Assembly (NCBI RefSeq): GCF_910591885.1
Contig: NC_063279.1
Coordinates: forward strand, 4,712,001 to 4,776,000
Direction: 5' to 3'
Source of the DNA: Bombus terrestris
Taxonomy: Eukaryota; Arthropoda; Insecta; Hymenoptera; Apidae
DNA length: 64,000 bases
The notes under the pieces were generated by a model that saw nothing but the letters and a program-made list of their open reading frames with translations, searched no databases and was not told where the DNA came from. Both the position numbers and the translations under genes were made by a program. Positions 49,191 to 63,200 of this stretch are shown in pieces (within the stretch, counting starts at the first letter, position 1; each line of letters starts with the position of its first letter).

Positions 49191-50739
49191 GCGTATTTTC
49201 TAAATTCTATGCGAATAAATACTATACCTAAAATTTGGAAGAAAGATCGCTTGACTTAGGTGATGGTTTTAAATTAATTACAAAATATTTTAATAACATA
49301 CGAAGCGCAAAAGGTATACAGTTAACATAAAAAAGCAGGCTAGAATTTAGACGATGGCTATAGCTTTTCTTCGAGAGAACTTCCGAGAGTAGTTTTCTTC
49401 GTTATGAAGGAATTTGTTCAATTATAATAAGAATTTATAATAAGAATGTTGCTATACGTATTCGTAATAGACTGTGATATGACCGCACATCGAGAAAAGT
49501 TATTTTTGTCAAGAATAATTGGAAAATAAAGTATTACGTTACTTGCAAATTAAAATTTTAGTATACATTATCGAGTTAAATGTATTCAAGTATTTTACGA
49601 ATATTCTAGATACTTTCTTTTCATGGGATCTTTCAAGAATTTTGGAGATTGCAAATTTTCAGAAGAAAAAGATTTCCGAAATTGAATTTTGATGAAAACA
49701 TCCCTATTTTTTAAAATTTTAGTAATTCAAAAATTATATTCCTATATCGTTGAACCAAATTACTTTAGAATGAGATATTTGTTGTGTTAAATGTTTAAAT
49801 AAAATATTTGTAATTGATTGTTAAGAAACAATCGTTTTTTTTTCTCTCGATATCTTGAAATTAACTTGTGACGACTGTATTTGATAGTATCGCGAAGTTT
49901 GACTGTGATTCAGTGGAAATCGCATGCGCGGTGCAGCAGTTGGTAACCATGAAAGGGACTCCACCCGAATTTGGAGTTTGAAGGACTGGATCCGCCCTCT
50001 TCTTGTAGTACATTTGATTTAATCTGATTTTAGGCCAACTTAGTATGTATATTTTAGACAATGCGCGCGAATTGCATTAATAATTGTCATATAATTTCTC
50101 TCGTAGAATGTGTACAATATTCAAATTAAGTTGCCAAACATTGCTTCCCGATAGAATTACAACGTCAATTCACTTAATGACTTCGTTTCCTTAATAAATT
50201 TCACTTTAATTTAATATTCTTTCTTACTTTGTTCTTCGTAATCTCGTTTTCTAATTATTCCTGTAAAGATGTAATTATTTTACGTAATAACTTTACTTCA
50301 AAAGAAATTAAAATATCTTAAATATTATATATGAATGTTGTAAAATTTATTTTTTTCAATTATTTGATGCATTTCATAGATGCATCAATATTAGTATTAA
50401 GTAATAGGAGCTTGGTTTGAAACCCAGTATGTACAATAGTTGCTTTATCTGTTAACTATAATAACGACGATTGCCAACATTTATATTGATTTCAACATCG
50501 GATAAGCGTTGTTATATGAACTTAAAGTATTTCCCAAACTACTATCTCTTATTATTATTGGGTCTATCGATATAGTAATACACTTAAATCGAAGTTCCCT
50601 GTTCCTTTCATATGCCAACGATAATTCAAGATAGAAATCTGAAGAAATCTTAAAGAAAGAATCAAACAAAGTTTTACTTATGCTAGATAGAACACTTTAA
50701 CTGAAGATAGAATCGTCTACCATCTCTTCAAAGGCAATC
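49191..50739. other. AT-rich non-coding stretch
   Basis: Nothing supported. Confidence 0.5.
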
Positions 50740-51164
50740 CTTTAAGTTAGCGCTTCTTAAACTTTTTCATTCGCGACCCCATTTTACTCGACAGAATTTT
50801 ACGTAAATCCAGTTATGTACATAAGAGAGTACATAAAATAAATATGAAAATAAAATATTAGTCGATAATAAATCAAAGAAGTTTAATTTTAAACAATTCT
50901 TTGTTATAAGTCTATCGTTATAATTTTATCATTTGTCATCACTTATCAAAAATCCATTTAAATGATTTTTTAAGAAGTCGCTGTTTTACACTTATTTCGA
51001 ACAATAACTCGATCAATTCTCCTTGATCCTTTGATGGCAGACGATTGATATTTTTCGTGTCATTAGTGTGTGGCAATTAAAAAAAAAGTTTCACTGCCAC
51101 ATAATTCTGTTACACGACTCTATATGGGGTTGTGACCCATAGTTTAAGAAACCCTACTTCAAGC
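50740..51164 (+). mobile_element. Non-autonomous hAT-type element (409 bp)
   Basis: Termini TAGCGCTTCTTAAACT (50748-50763) and AGTTTAAGAAACCCTA (51141-51156) are inverted repeats matching at 14 of 16 positions, followed inward by CGCGACCCC and preceded by GGGGTTGTGACCC. This is the TTCTTAAACT/CGCGACCCC end typical of Charlie-like hAT elements. Flanks CTTTAAGT (50740-50747) and CTTCAAGC (51157-51164) match at 6 of 8, as expected for an 8-bp duplication with two transitions. The 409-base interior is AT-rich with no transposase frame, so it is a MITE needing enzyme from elsewhere. Confidence 0.8.
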
Positions 51165-51299
51165 CAACGACTTTCATCTCATGACACACATAAACTAACT
51201 ACTAATTATTATTCTGTGGTACACTGGTTAAAAATCGTCGCTTTATGCCTTAACCCAGTAAATATTACTTTTAACTATCGGTATTTAGCATATCGGTCA

Positions 51300-51720
51300 A
51301 CCTAGTTCTCTAGTTCCTCCGCAGTCCTCGTTCTACACGTTTCCTTCTTACGCAGGATCGCGCAATCATGATAGATAGGTGTGCGTCATTCTCGCTCTCC
51401 CCGCGATCTTCCGGACACGTATATTATTTATCGTAGCTGGCTATTACGATCTTTCCAGCGATTCTCTCGTCTCGAAATAACCACATCGATCGCGACCGAG
51501 GGGCCTCGAGTTGAGTCAGGTCGCGGTCACGAGGGTGTTGCACCACGTTGCGCCACGCTTTGCGCCACGTTGCACCAGTTGCAGAGATTCAAGGGGAAAT
51601 GCTGTCGTTCGTATTTGCGGATCGTTGCACGCCTCCGCCGGGGTCGTGATTCGTAATTCATTGCGTCTCGAACTCTTTAGTTTAGAGGAAAAGGTAGGAA
51701 AGAGAAGAAGATAAAACAGA
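51300..51720. promoter_or_regulatory. CpG-rich island
   Basis: Raised GC and CpG, with a degenerate CGTTGC/CACG repeat at about 51535-51580 (three GTTGCRCCAC-like units). Frames are not recognisable. Confidence 0.25.
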
Positions 51721-54700
51721 CGAACCGGAGATTTTTAATCTTCGATCGCCAGTGATTTTGGGTGCATCGACCTGGATCTACCCGAAGGACACAGCCGTGT
51801 AAATAACGATAAATACCTATTGGAGACGTTTTGGGTTTAAACATGTGTGTACGTGTTTAGAGATTGATAATTAAACGATCTTATGACAAGTTGATGATAA
51901 TCGGATACTTCTGGTTGATCTACGCGTTTAGGAATAAGTATTTTCGATAGATTTGGTAATCGAAGGAATTGATGGTAATTGAAATTATTGGTGTTATTTG
52001 TAATTTTTAATTTGAAAATAGTTTGATCTTTCGTAAGGAACTTTAGAAGACAGAACGAGTAGGAGAATAAAAATTAAATTCGATTAAAATTTATAGTGAT
52101 TTATACGAGAAATATTAATCATTTCTGATTACCTGTTTTTGAATATGGAATAGACAGCTCGTGTGGTTCTAAATAACTTTGTCTTTACGTCATACTTTGC
52201 TTTTAATTATAGTATAGTATCTAATTGAATATTTCAATGCTTGAAATTTTTTATGTTACGGGAAACTGGAAAATTTCCGAATACATATACGCTCTTTGTA
52301 GTAGCGAAATATCTTTCGAGTCTACAATTTGGAACTAAAGAACATAATATCTGCAAAATCTTCTTCACTCCATTAATTTTACAAATTACATATTAAACAG
52401 GAAATTTTACGATAGCCATAATATATTCTTCACATTGCTCACGTTTCCTTATAGCCTCCAAATAATTAAAGATTATACGAACGCTATTTAAAGGCGTCTA
52501 TTTATCATAATTTACGACAATCTAACCATATAATCTTTTATAGGGACGGAACGGAAACTGTTGAAAAAAAAAGTGCAAATTACAACCTCGCATTATCGTC
52601 GCTTACATGGGCCAAGCGGCAATAATAATTCAATTTGTTATCTTTCGTAGAGCTCCCTCATGATTATTCCACTGCCAATATCGGTACGTATCATCCCAAA
52701 AATACAAGATCGTTAGTCAAGCAAGCGCGACTTATCGCATTCGTTCACCTTGCATCGTAGGTTTTATCGATACGTGGAGATCGAAGCGTGGGGTTGATAC
52801 GCCACGGGAGTAAAGAAATTCCCGTGACTAATGGAAGAACACACGCATTACTTCGTTCCATGGGGTCCAGGGGAGGACCTGGCCGTGGCATCTGTTCTTC
52901 AGTTACGAAGAACTTTGTTAAACTTCTTTTTTCCCCAGCTTTCTCTCCCTTTCTCCGTTAATACAACACTCATGGAGTGTCGGAGCTTTGGGAAATTATA
53001 GATAATCTAGAGCGTTCTCCTCTCTTTTTTTGGTAATAGGACACGCCGTAGGAAATTCGATACATCGTGGTTAGCGTGCATGAAGATAAATGTGTCAAAC
53101 TGATAAATAATGCATTGGAATATTTGAGAAATAAGAAGTATGAGAGTATACGGTAGTGAGATCGATTGGGATTAGGTTTTGAGGATGTTTTGTCCCAAAA
53201 TGAGCATCCCAGTTCGTTTTTATGTAATTTTTCGTAGGAATTTGACAGATTTATGAATAATTTCAATGATTTTTTGAAAATACATATATAAAAGCTGTTT
53301 ACATTTTATATATATACGTATATTATAATTTCACATTTAACATATTTTATATGCATAAGCATATTCAGTATAATTATGTAAATCTATTACATTTAGCCAG
53401 ATGCTTCCTAACTAACCAGTTTTCCTTTCAAATTTTTTCAAACTTGTTACTAGTTATAACCAGTGTTACTGAATTCTAATTACATCGGACCTAGTTGCAA
53501 TACAAAATGAATTTAAATTAGGACACCAATTTAGTCGAAGCATTAACATTCACGAAGTGAATGCTAGCTTTTGTTACGTTCCAGTATTTCGTCCATAACT
53601 TTCCTTTTCTTTCGTTCGCCTCGTGCAAGCAAAATACCCTTATGTGAAGCGAAATCGACAGCATCTGTATAAATCTCGTACAGCTTATGAGGTGAACGAA
53701 AAACGTCTTTTCTCTTTCTCTTTCTATTCCTGGTCGAATAACAATAGCCACTTGAGCATGTCGCTTTTATCAGAATTCCAGGAGGAAAAATAGCTGTTGA
53801 ATAATGTAACAGCAACTTCTCTATCTAGTGAAAATGGACGGCCGGTTTTTCGTTTATCGAATCGTCATTGCATTCGGGATGGTTTGTTCTTGGTCAATTT
53901 TTTCAGCGTTTTCGAATCATACTTTCCACACCATGACGTTTACGAGCGTTCATTGGAAGTAGAGCGCTTATCGGTTGTGAAATTTGTCGACCGATTTCCG
54001 GTAATAGTACCCAGTTGAATTATTGGAATAATGGAAATTCGATCGAGTAATTTTTCTTTTAAGAGCAAAGATTTTTCTTTTCTATGGTATTTTCGTAGAT
54101 CTAATTTTTGATATTAAAGATATGATCTGAATAGTGATAGATTAATTCGCTAATTAATTTAATTAATTTAATTGGTTTGTGATAGTTTGGCGATAATGAA
54201 TTTCGGAAATTCAAACTTGTTTGTCTTATCGGATCTCAGAAGACATTTTACATTTCCAGTCGTTTAAATGAAATATACCTTTAATTATTGGAAAGTATGT
54301 ATGTTGTGACCTATATTTTATAAATTGGATACGCAAACATGGTAGAACATCGATTACTTGGATAAACTGAGGATAAGTTGATCTTTGGGTAATCGCTAAT
54401 TAGCGCACCTGTTTCGCTATTGGGGTGAAATTTCCGAGGGGTGGCAAATTAAAATAAGATATTCGATAAAATAAATTTTAATATACATCAAATAGCAAGC
54501 AGACTGTATATAATTAACCGATATTTATTTCGCTACTTTCCTAATTTATTATAATTTGAGACTTACTTTTATGCAAACGATTGCTGTACACCTGATGTGC
54601 GAGGTCATTTTCTTATACAACTGATAGATAACAAGTTATTTTAGATAACAAATTCCTTCGGTTTATCCTCTATATTTTTTATCAGACAAAATTATATTTA

Positions 54701-55818
54701 TGAGAATCACAATATTTTTCACTTATTACTTATCTGTTAGGATTTTTGTATCTATCACTACAAATATTTTAATGTAAGTTAAAAGGAACGAGCGATACGA
54801 ACGAGGTTTGTAGACCAATTACATACCAGTTTACTTTCTATCCTAACCTAACCCACTGTACTTTATACTACCAAATGTCTGCAAGGTATCGATTTTTCTA
54901 CAACATGGTGCGATCGTACACGTTGTAAGTTGCAACGAGATAATGGCTATCTAACCGGATGACCGACTATAGAGTGTCAAAGGACTTCTTTTTTTTTCTT
55001 ACAAACCAAACACACGATAGGTAGAGGTATCGTCTTTCTTGAGAACACGTCATGAACACATGTCGTACCGTGGAAAAATTCACGGCTTGTCTGGTTACGA
55101 TTGCAAAGTAACACGATTATAAAGAGGTCTCTGTATGCATATCGAAAAGCAAAGTTCAGTTACTAATTTTACCGTTCCATGATAGACCGCGATCAGTCAC
55201 ACGTCCGAGAAAATAGTAAAGCTGACAGGGAACCAACTGTACGATACTATCTGTAGAATGTAAATTACGTTGTTGTTGGCTTTAATAATACTTTCAAACT
55301 GTACACATAATTGTAGAGTTTATTAATGAGAATTTGTGAATCGATTGATTAAAGAACTTGTCTGATAGTTAGTTTCCCATGGTTAATCGTTTGTTTCACT
55401 TTTATTAACTCTCGTGAAATAAAGTTTTTTTTTTGTTTACCTGGGAATATTACACATTCTTTCCTATGTTGTATGATAGGATTCTTTTTATGAAACAACA
55501 TGATGGGATAAGTACAATCGTAATGCAATACATTGTTGGAATAGAATTTTCTATGATCGAGTTAAAAAATCAAGTTCAAATTTTGGGATGAAGATCTAAT
55601 AAAGGCTTGTAACGCCCAAAAACAGACTACAACAGAATTTTAACACGTATCTGATTCTAGTGAAGTCGGCAGGTACGCAGAAAAATACAAGGAAAGAACG
55701 GCAACACATCCAAACCAGCTGGCTGCTGAAGGAAGCAAAACTCTCATAGAAAGAAGACAAAAAAAAAAAAAAACATCCCACTGACCTCACTAAAGAAATA
55801 AAATAATCAAATTCGAAA
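51721..55818. other. AT-rich non-coding stretch
   Basis: No gene is supported. A patch at about 52780-52920 has two short hairpins (CACGGGA...TCCCGTG; CCAGG...CCTGG). A TTAATT simple repeat lies at about 54150-54172 and an A-run at 55760-55773. Confidence 0.5.
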
Positions 55819-55926
55819 ATGGTATTCCGCTCGGGGTAGCCATCCACATGTTATTTAGCAATTAAGCTAGACAAATTTATGTCCAGATGGACAAATTGTA
55901 AAGTACAAATTAAATAATAAAAAAAA
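55819..55926 (+). mobile_element. 110-bp retroposon copy 3
   Basis: Begins ATGGTATTCCGCTCGGGGTA and ends AATAATAAAAAAA. About 90% identical to copies 1 and 2, with a 4-base deletion before ATGTCCAG and one change in the palindrome. No clear target-site duplication. Confidence 0.82.
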
Positions 55927-58360
55927 TCTGATTTAAGAAACAAATACAAAATCGAACTGAATGAACATTAACAAAGATTTTTACGCTAAATTAAGCACAT
56001 CTTGTTTGACACAATTGTTTAATATATATATATATGTTTATTTTTATTCCTCTTCTTAGAAACTTGCCGAACAGTGAATGTTGTTCGTAGTTTAAAAATT
56101 AGAAAGTTTATTTCAATGTACATACTCGTGGAGTTAATCTTCGTCTGGGGTTTGTTTACCCCAACGAAGGAAGTATCAGTGTCGAACTCTCGTCGAGAAT
56201 GGAAAACACGATTCATTGATTCCGCGACTAGAAATCGAACGGAACTGAAAATCGTGGAACGATAATGGAGAGGGGGGATCAATCGATTATCTTGACAGCT
56301 CGACGCTACTTATAATTCCGAGCCGCGCTTCCGCTGGAAATACGTGTCGGAAATTACATCTTCCGCGTGTTACGACCAACTCGCTAATACGCGCGGATAA
56401 TTAGAGAAGCGAGAATCGTCAGAATGAATGAACACTGCACGTGGAAATTACGAAGCAGACAATGAACGCAATTCGAGGCGCGAAATCATTGGCAAGGCCA
56501 CCACGTGGTTCTTTCTAGTCATCATCTCACGTGAGAACGCGTCGTTCATAAAGCAAAGAAGAGAAGTTACGACTAGTTTCTTCTCAGACGATTGCGATCT
56601 CAAATGAAAAGTGAGAATATCTTTAATTAAGATGTTGGAATTACTTTAAACTTTTGTTCCTTCTAAACGGTTGTTTAAGTAAATTTACAGAAATTTAATT
56701 TTGAAAAGCTCTTACGTAAATTGGAAATTTCTTCGTATGGAACTTTTGCATAGCAGATTCCTATTTTATATAGAAAATTTTATTGTATTTGTTGAGGCGG
56801 ATTACAAGGAGAATTTCTTCCGATTTAACCGTATGTCAAAGAGTTAAATTGAAACTTATCTCAATTATTTACGAGTATTATTGCTTGATTGTAGAATAAT
56901 ATATAATTATCACAAAAATATAACTATATAAATTATATGTTTGCTACATCATTGTTTATACTAATTGAAGGCGTACAACATTTCGTTAAATTCGGGAAAA
57001 GCGTGTTGAACGAAATCTGAAGCAGCTGCACCACTCGGTACGGTAACAGGTTATTCGATAATGCTTTCGTCTTTAACGATGCAATTTTGTTGCGGCAATT
57101 TATCGAAATGATTGTTTTCGAATATCTTTCACTTGTAGTATTCATGCCTGTCTCAATTCTGACAGAAAGTCTTGCTCAGCTGTCTCAAAATAAATTGAAG
57201 TTATGCCCAAACTGATTTTTCACTTAATAAACTTACACAGAGTCGCAATCTTTTTACAAGATCGCTGAGAAGTATCGGTGTTTAAATCAAGATTATGTAA
57301 AAATGTCGTTAAATAAATAAAATAAATGTTATGTAAGTTTCCTGTTCTAATTTAAGTGAGATGCAAAATACAAGTTATTATTAGTAGAGTTACCCAAAGT
57401 AAGATGAAGAATTAAGGGATGCAGATTCATTACGACGAAGAACAGAGATGTGTATATTCGTGCCACTATGAAATAATATGAATTACATTCTTATAACTTT
57501 GTTTAGATTGTAAAGTACGTAAAATTTTATCAGTTTTTGATTGCTGAAAAAGATCACATTCATATCGTATATTTTAACAATGTTTAATTTGATTATTATA
57601 TTTATATGTAACATAAAAGAAATATAAATATAACGAAGAATTAATGTTATTTAGAAACATGTTATATTCTGGTAATGTTGCTGAAGAAAAAGCAATTTTT
57701 CCGATATTATAATATCGAAGTAGTAGATAAATGTCACGTGGCAGTTATTCGTTTATCTTAACATTATTACACATAAATTTATGTATCGTGGAAGAGAAAG
57801 CAATTAATTAAGGTTATCTTCGGGATGATACCTATAAATTCTTTAGAAAGTATGTAATACGTAGGTATCAAAATTACCTTGGCATATTAAGAATTGCGCT
57901 TTAATAAATGAAAATTGCTATAAAATATCAAACGTTTCTGTTTAAAATAAATTATGGACATTGATAAAATATTAATTCATTATTTCGTAGTTGTTCCATC
58001 CACTCATTAAGTTACACGATAAAGCTATTTATAACAGCAAGTATCGTATCGTAATACGATAGAACTATTCATTTTCTGCTTGAGTATATATTTTATTTTA
58101 TTAAATATTTCCTTATTTTAAAACTCTCTTTTCTCTATTGGTAACGAGTAATGACATTACGTTCATCTAACCCTTTTGTTATTTACTTAATCTGATAACG
58201 GAGTTATTCTTTGACCAAACGCTTCCACGATTACAGAATTAACAGTTGATTAAGATAAATTAATTCCAGGTAAGTCGAGTTTAATTCTTAAAAATTGTTA
58301 TCTAAAAGACTGGGAATTCGAGTGACGAGTTAATTTCTACGATTAACAGGTTAAGAAAGT
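55927..58360. other. Non-coding stretch
   Basis: AT-rich, with a CG-richer patch at about 56150-56570. A TA run lies at 56024-56036 and a near-palindrome ATCGTAT-ATACGAT at about 58043-58060. No gene is supported. Confidence 0.5.
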
Positions 58361-58367
58361 AGCTAAT

Positions 58368-58550
58368 TTAATAAAGAAACTGGGCATCACCGACCGTAAA
58401 TCGAGAGAAAGAATTCTTTTCGACTGCGATCGGACACGATGTTGCCTGCTCTCCAGATTTTTCGTGTCCCTCTTTTCTTCGTGGGCCTGGTGGGTTCGTG
58501 GATACCAAGGCAACACAGACGCACCAACAAGTCACGAATAGTGCGTGCAT
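58368..58550 (-). CDS. Possible small secreted-peptide frame, doubtful
   Basis: A 60-codon frame starting MHALFVTCWCVCVALVST looks like a signal peptide: short N-region, hydrophobic core, small residues before a possible cut. The remainder contains a basic PRRKEGHEK stretch, but no recognised neuropeptide motif or amidation signal. The opposite strand has an equally long frame (58439-58657) that also begins hydrophobically, so chance is a real alternative. Confidence 0.1.
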   Translation of the reverse strand: MHALFVTCWCVCVALVSTNPPGPRRKEGHEKSGEQATSCPIAVEKNSFSRFTVGDAQFLY

Positions 58551-59299
58551 TCGTATTCCAGCTGTTCGGTTGCTTAAATTTACGACCTTCGTCCTTTTCT
58601 CGTTTCCTGGAATTTCCGAGGTACGCGGCTCAAGAGTTGCAGATACAGTACAACTAAAATAATGTTCGGGGTGAAAAATATTTTTTTTCTGTTTGCCAAA
58701 TTAACGCGAATCCGACATGGCAAGGTGAAAAAATGGACACTAATGATATGGAACCGTCGGACCCGTAATTATAAAGTAATCAAGTAGATAAAACGCTCGA
58801 TATCATTAAGACAATGTATCAAATAAGAGTGGTTCGGTACGAGAATAAAAATTTTCTTCCTTTTGAAATGCCCATGCAGTTTATTTGGATTTTATATTGT
58901 TGGGACAACAATGAGTTTATGCGTTTTCTTATGAGAATGTATTCAAATAAGAAATCTAAAGCGTTCCTTCCAGTATCACAAAGACCGCGATTGTTATATA
59001 AAATATTATCGTTTTTCTCGTGTTTCTCCCATCAAACCGACGACATATATATCACAGGATAACCACCTCTCGTCTCTATAATTTACACATCACTTTCCAA
59101 ACTCTATTAAGCACCAATCAATCAACATCACCATTCTCTCTCAACCCCGTCGACTCCTCAGTCTCACCAACCACACACACTTAATCTACAAACAGGGTAC
59201 AAACACCTAAATCAAGCTACTAAACAACCATTTCCATTCAGTATCGTTGGTATGCATAGAAAGAGAAGTTGGTGGGCTCAGAAAGAGTATAATCACAAA

Positions 59300-60400
59300 A
59301 CGAGTCGACAGATAAACCTGGTGTATTGCGATTCGTCGTGCCACGTAATTGCAAAGTCGGTTTACGCAATTGCGGAACGCAGCAGAAACAGAATATCGAA
59401 TTGTTGATCGCGACACGCGATTTCCATGCGTCATCTGCGCATCGTGGTATCCGAGACAGTCCAAGTTGCACTTCTTTTCCCCTGCTGGTTTCAAGCTCAC
59501 CTGCCACGGAGAAATGCCTGCCGGTTAATTGCAGATCGCACGAGCCTGTTCTTCTGCGAAGTCGGCCGATTTTCGAGACGAGCGAAGAGGTCCTTGCTCG
59601 CGCGCAGAAAGAAAAAAAAAATGGTCTGACCCGGTCATTAGCGGCACGGGCAAACAGTTTCCTTTTGGGCCGGCCGCAAGATCATTAGGAAGGATTTAGG
59701 CCAAGAAAAAGAAAAGGATTACATTCCACGGTCGCGCAACAAAGGACTTGAATTCGAAAACGTTCGCCTAGCGTCTTCAAAAATTTTTCTTTGTTACGTC
59801 GCCGGTCTCTGTGAACCAGCCGCTGCCACCGAGCAAGGTTAACGATATTCCAATTAGAGTTTCGTTGTTACACGTCGGGCACGCTCGAGGAAGCATGGGA
59901 AAACGCATGTTAAATTCTCTTTCTCTTTCTTCCTTTTTCTTTCTGTCTCTTGGTTCTTCTTGTTTTTATTTCTCTTTCTTTTGTTCTTTCCTTTTCTTTG
60001 TTTTTCCTTGGCGCGATGCAGATCGACCTATTTGCCGTTTCTTCCCGCTTTTCTTCCCTGCCGTTTAATGTCTCGAATCCGTGTTTCTCTTCTCACGAAC
60101 ACCGTGTCGCGTTTTGTGCTTCGAATAATTCATTTTGCGCGCCATGCTGGCCAGCCCTGCGCGCTCTTCAACTCGATTTGTTTGCTACGGGATACCGGCT
60201 AGCAAACCGGTCGAGTTAAGGTTGAAACGTAAGTACCGTCTCTTCTGTTCCAAGTCTGCCTCGCTTTTTGCCAATTCCACCCGGTTTACGTTCGGTTATT
60301 ATTAATCTAGGAATCCGGATGCGACGACGCGGCTATATCGCGGTTATGATTTCTTGTCGTGTTGCGAAAAGTTAAATAGTTGAGGGATATGTCAGTTCGA
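59300..60400. promoter_or_regulatory. CG-rich island with pyrimidine tract
   Basis: Raised GC and CpG over about 1.1 kb, with a near-pure pyrimidine tract at about 59912-60010 on the plus strand. Frames of 80-120 codons are composition-driven and unrecognised. Confidence 0.3.
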
Positions 60401-60547
60401 TTCATTTAAATATCCAATTGGGGTTAATGTAATTAAAGGAAGCAGGCTTAAAATTTAATACGCTGTTAACCAACCACACGTTTCTAAGACTGTATAGTTC
60501 TGTTTGAGGATACGTATGGAGTTTCTGCACCGTTGACCACTTCAGGA

Positions 60548-60730
60548 ACAGTGATTGTAATTTTACACGCGAACCGAGGATATCTATGCAAATTTATATT
60601 TTCACGACAAAGAACGAAGCTATGAAACTTAACTTCGTTTCATTGGCTAAATGTTACTAGTTAGCAGTACTTTACATTTTACAGGATACTTTGTATATTT
60701 TCGATTGCTATGCTAATTCGGTGTTTGCAA
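60548..60730 (+). repeat. AT-rich repeat core, copy C
   Basis: ACAGTGATT at 60548-60556, then GGATATCTATGCAAATTTAT and ATTTTCACGA at about 60577-60606, in the same order and spacing type as in copy A, followed by a GCTAAATGTTA block also present there. Divergent, so likely old. Confidence 0.35.
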
Positions 60731-62300
60731 CATGAAACGAGACCTATCGATGCGATATGGTATTAATGTATAAGTGAAATTTGATATTAAAACAAATTCT
60801 AAAATACACAACACAATGCTATGTTGGGTAATAGTATGAAATATAAGCGCTGGATTGAAATTATCAGAACGTTCTAGTGATTCACGAAAAACAACAGACT
60901 AATGATTTGCAGAATTATACATATGAAAGCAGATTAGATAAGTGAGCAGGCAAAATGATGTAATTGCCAGAATTAATGATTTTTAGCATAATGAAAAAAT
61001 ATGATTTCATCTCTTTTTATAATACGTAACTTTAACTATATAAATAATTAAAGTACATTATTCTAAAGCTCTGACATTTATCATGGAATTTATCTTTTCC
61101 CCCAAGAAAACTTCTTCAGATATTAATTAGAATATTAATTTCAAATAAAAGTTTTATTTGAAGGAACTATTTCATATGTACCACTTTAGTATCAATGAAA
61201 ATCAAAGATTATAAAAAACGGGCCGTTCAAATACCAAATGTAGCACAAAAGCTGGTTCTGTTTACTGTCTAAGGGAAAATCTAAGACTAATATAATTATT
61301 CCTTAGTACGAAAATCGTAACGCAATCCATATATTAACACAAGCTACTTACTTGGAACGCGGCAAAAAGATTCAACTGTTAAACATTTCCTCTCGACGTT
61401 CTACCTCCGTTTCTCCCGCTTCGTCTATTCAGTTTCAATTAGACGGGCCATTTTCAACTACACAGTAATCAAGCAGCGAGTCTATAGCGAGGAAGTCCAA
61501 TCGTCTATGTATTTGCCGTTGAAATTAGCGCAAGCGTTTACACTTAACATCTGTTTCTTCTTCCCGATCTGCTTCTTCTCTCCCCGTTACTCAGCTGTCC
61601 AGAATCACGAGCAACGAGCACAAAAAAACTCGAACAATTTCGTACCTGCGAGCATAGAGAAAAGAAGAGATTAAGAGAAGATAGAGCTCGTGCGTACATC
61701 GATGTTACTATCCCGAAGATTAAAAGACACGATTTTTAAATGCCTCTGACCTCGTGGTAACCCAATTCGCGAGCGATCGATTTAACCCTTTAAACTTTCA
61801 TTTCATATATCACAGATTGAGATGGAATATGGGTAATTTATTTTTTTATAGGAACCGGAGAGTTTATTATTAGGCGAAGAGACCGTGACACGTTTAATGT
61901 AACCTCGGTAGTTTTGCAGTGATTAATTTTTTTTTATACGATATTTATTCTTACTTTAATATTTTTATGGTAAAAGTTTCTTTGTTTCTTCGTAATTTTA
62001 TACTAATCCTAGTTTCATAGCCTTCGTTTTGTAATAAAGCTGCAACATAACAATCACAAATATAAATTATAAAATATATTCCCTATAAAATTTATAATTA
62101 TAACATTTTCTCATCCAAGCGAAAAATAAATGCAAGATTCTTCTTACAAGATTCTTATATATATATATCATATAAAACTGACCATACACATATAACACTA
62201 ATCTTCTAAATGAAATAAAAATAAAATTGTATATTATGAGTCAATGTCCTCGTCACCGTCGTTCACGAAACTGTAACTTCGGAGAAAGCTGGCCAGATTT
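60731..62300. other. AT-rich non-coding stretch
   Basis: Nothing supported. A TA run lies at about 62156-62170. Confidence 0.5.
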
Positions 62301-62309
62301 AAATGCATC

Positions 62310-63200
62310 TGAAAAAGGCACCCCAATGATCCTCGCGTGATTCTCAACCCCCTAACGCTGGGATTCGATTATTGTGAACTTCCTCGTTCGTTGACCTATT
62401 CAACTTCCGCCAATCACATCGGAGGATACGTCGAGTCGCCGCAGGTTTGTCGTCGATGTCTCATAATCCCAGTGATTTTCGAAATCGAAACCGCCGAAAG
62501 CGATCTCCTAGGCAGAGGTCTGAGCCAATCCACGATGGAACGAGGAATATTTCTCGTGTCGAAGGGCTTTCAGGATGAAAACACCGGTATGGTGGTGGCA
62601 GCAGGTGCTTCTGGACAACAAAACGAGCACGAGCTTCGATGGATGAAAGAGAAGAGAAGAAAAGAGAAGAAGAGAGAGAGGAAAAGGAGAGGTAGGCCGA
62701 AGGAGAAAAGACACTCTCCGTAGAGGGGGCCGGGAAGGTGGAGAAAGAAGAAGAAATCCTCCCGTGGAGTCCTCGCGATGTGATCCTGTTTAAAGATAAT
62801 GGCTGCGAGGTAGACGCGTGCCAGCTGGGTAATGCTTTCGGGCCTGATTTTTATTCGTCCCTCCCTCGACTCTCCTGGCCACGCAATCTGAGGGCAGATG
62901 GCTCCGCCACCTTACTTCGCTTCTTAAGGCCGATTCACGTGACCAGCAGAAAAGGAAAAAAAGGTGAACGACGTCCCCTTCCATCGGCGTGGCGCGCGTG
63001 CGCCTGTAAGTACTTACGCGCTGCTTTTTCTTCGGCTTCGACGCCCGTGTATACATACTTACAACGGTATTGGCGTCTATCAGCGATATCGCGCGGAATA
63101 TTCATCGCATTCCGTTATTTTTATGCGTCCGGGCGATGATATGCATTGGACGCCTTACCGCGAAAGTATTTTTCCTCTTATACTCTCTTCGCTATTTTGT
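62310..63200. promoter_or_regulatory. CG-rich island with purine tract
   Basis: Raised GC and CpG, with a purine tract at about 62638-62692. Two plus-strand frames (62337-62723 and 62738-63139; 128 and 133 codons) follow each other. The first ends in Lys/Arg/Glu-rich sequence from the purine tract. Neither is recognised and no splice pair joining them is evident. Confidence 0.25.

Noticed and set aside
62337..63139. Two consecutive plus-strand frames as a two-exon gene
   Set aside because: No convincing donor/acceptor pair joins them; the first ends in sequence dictated by a purine tract.
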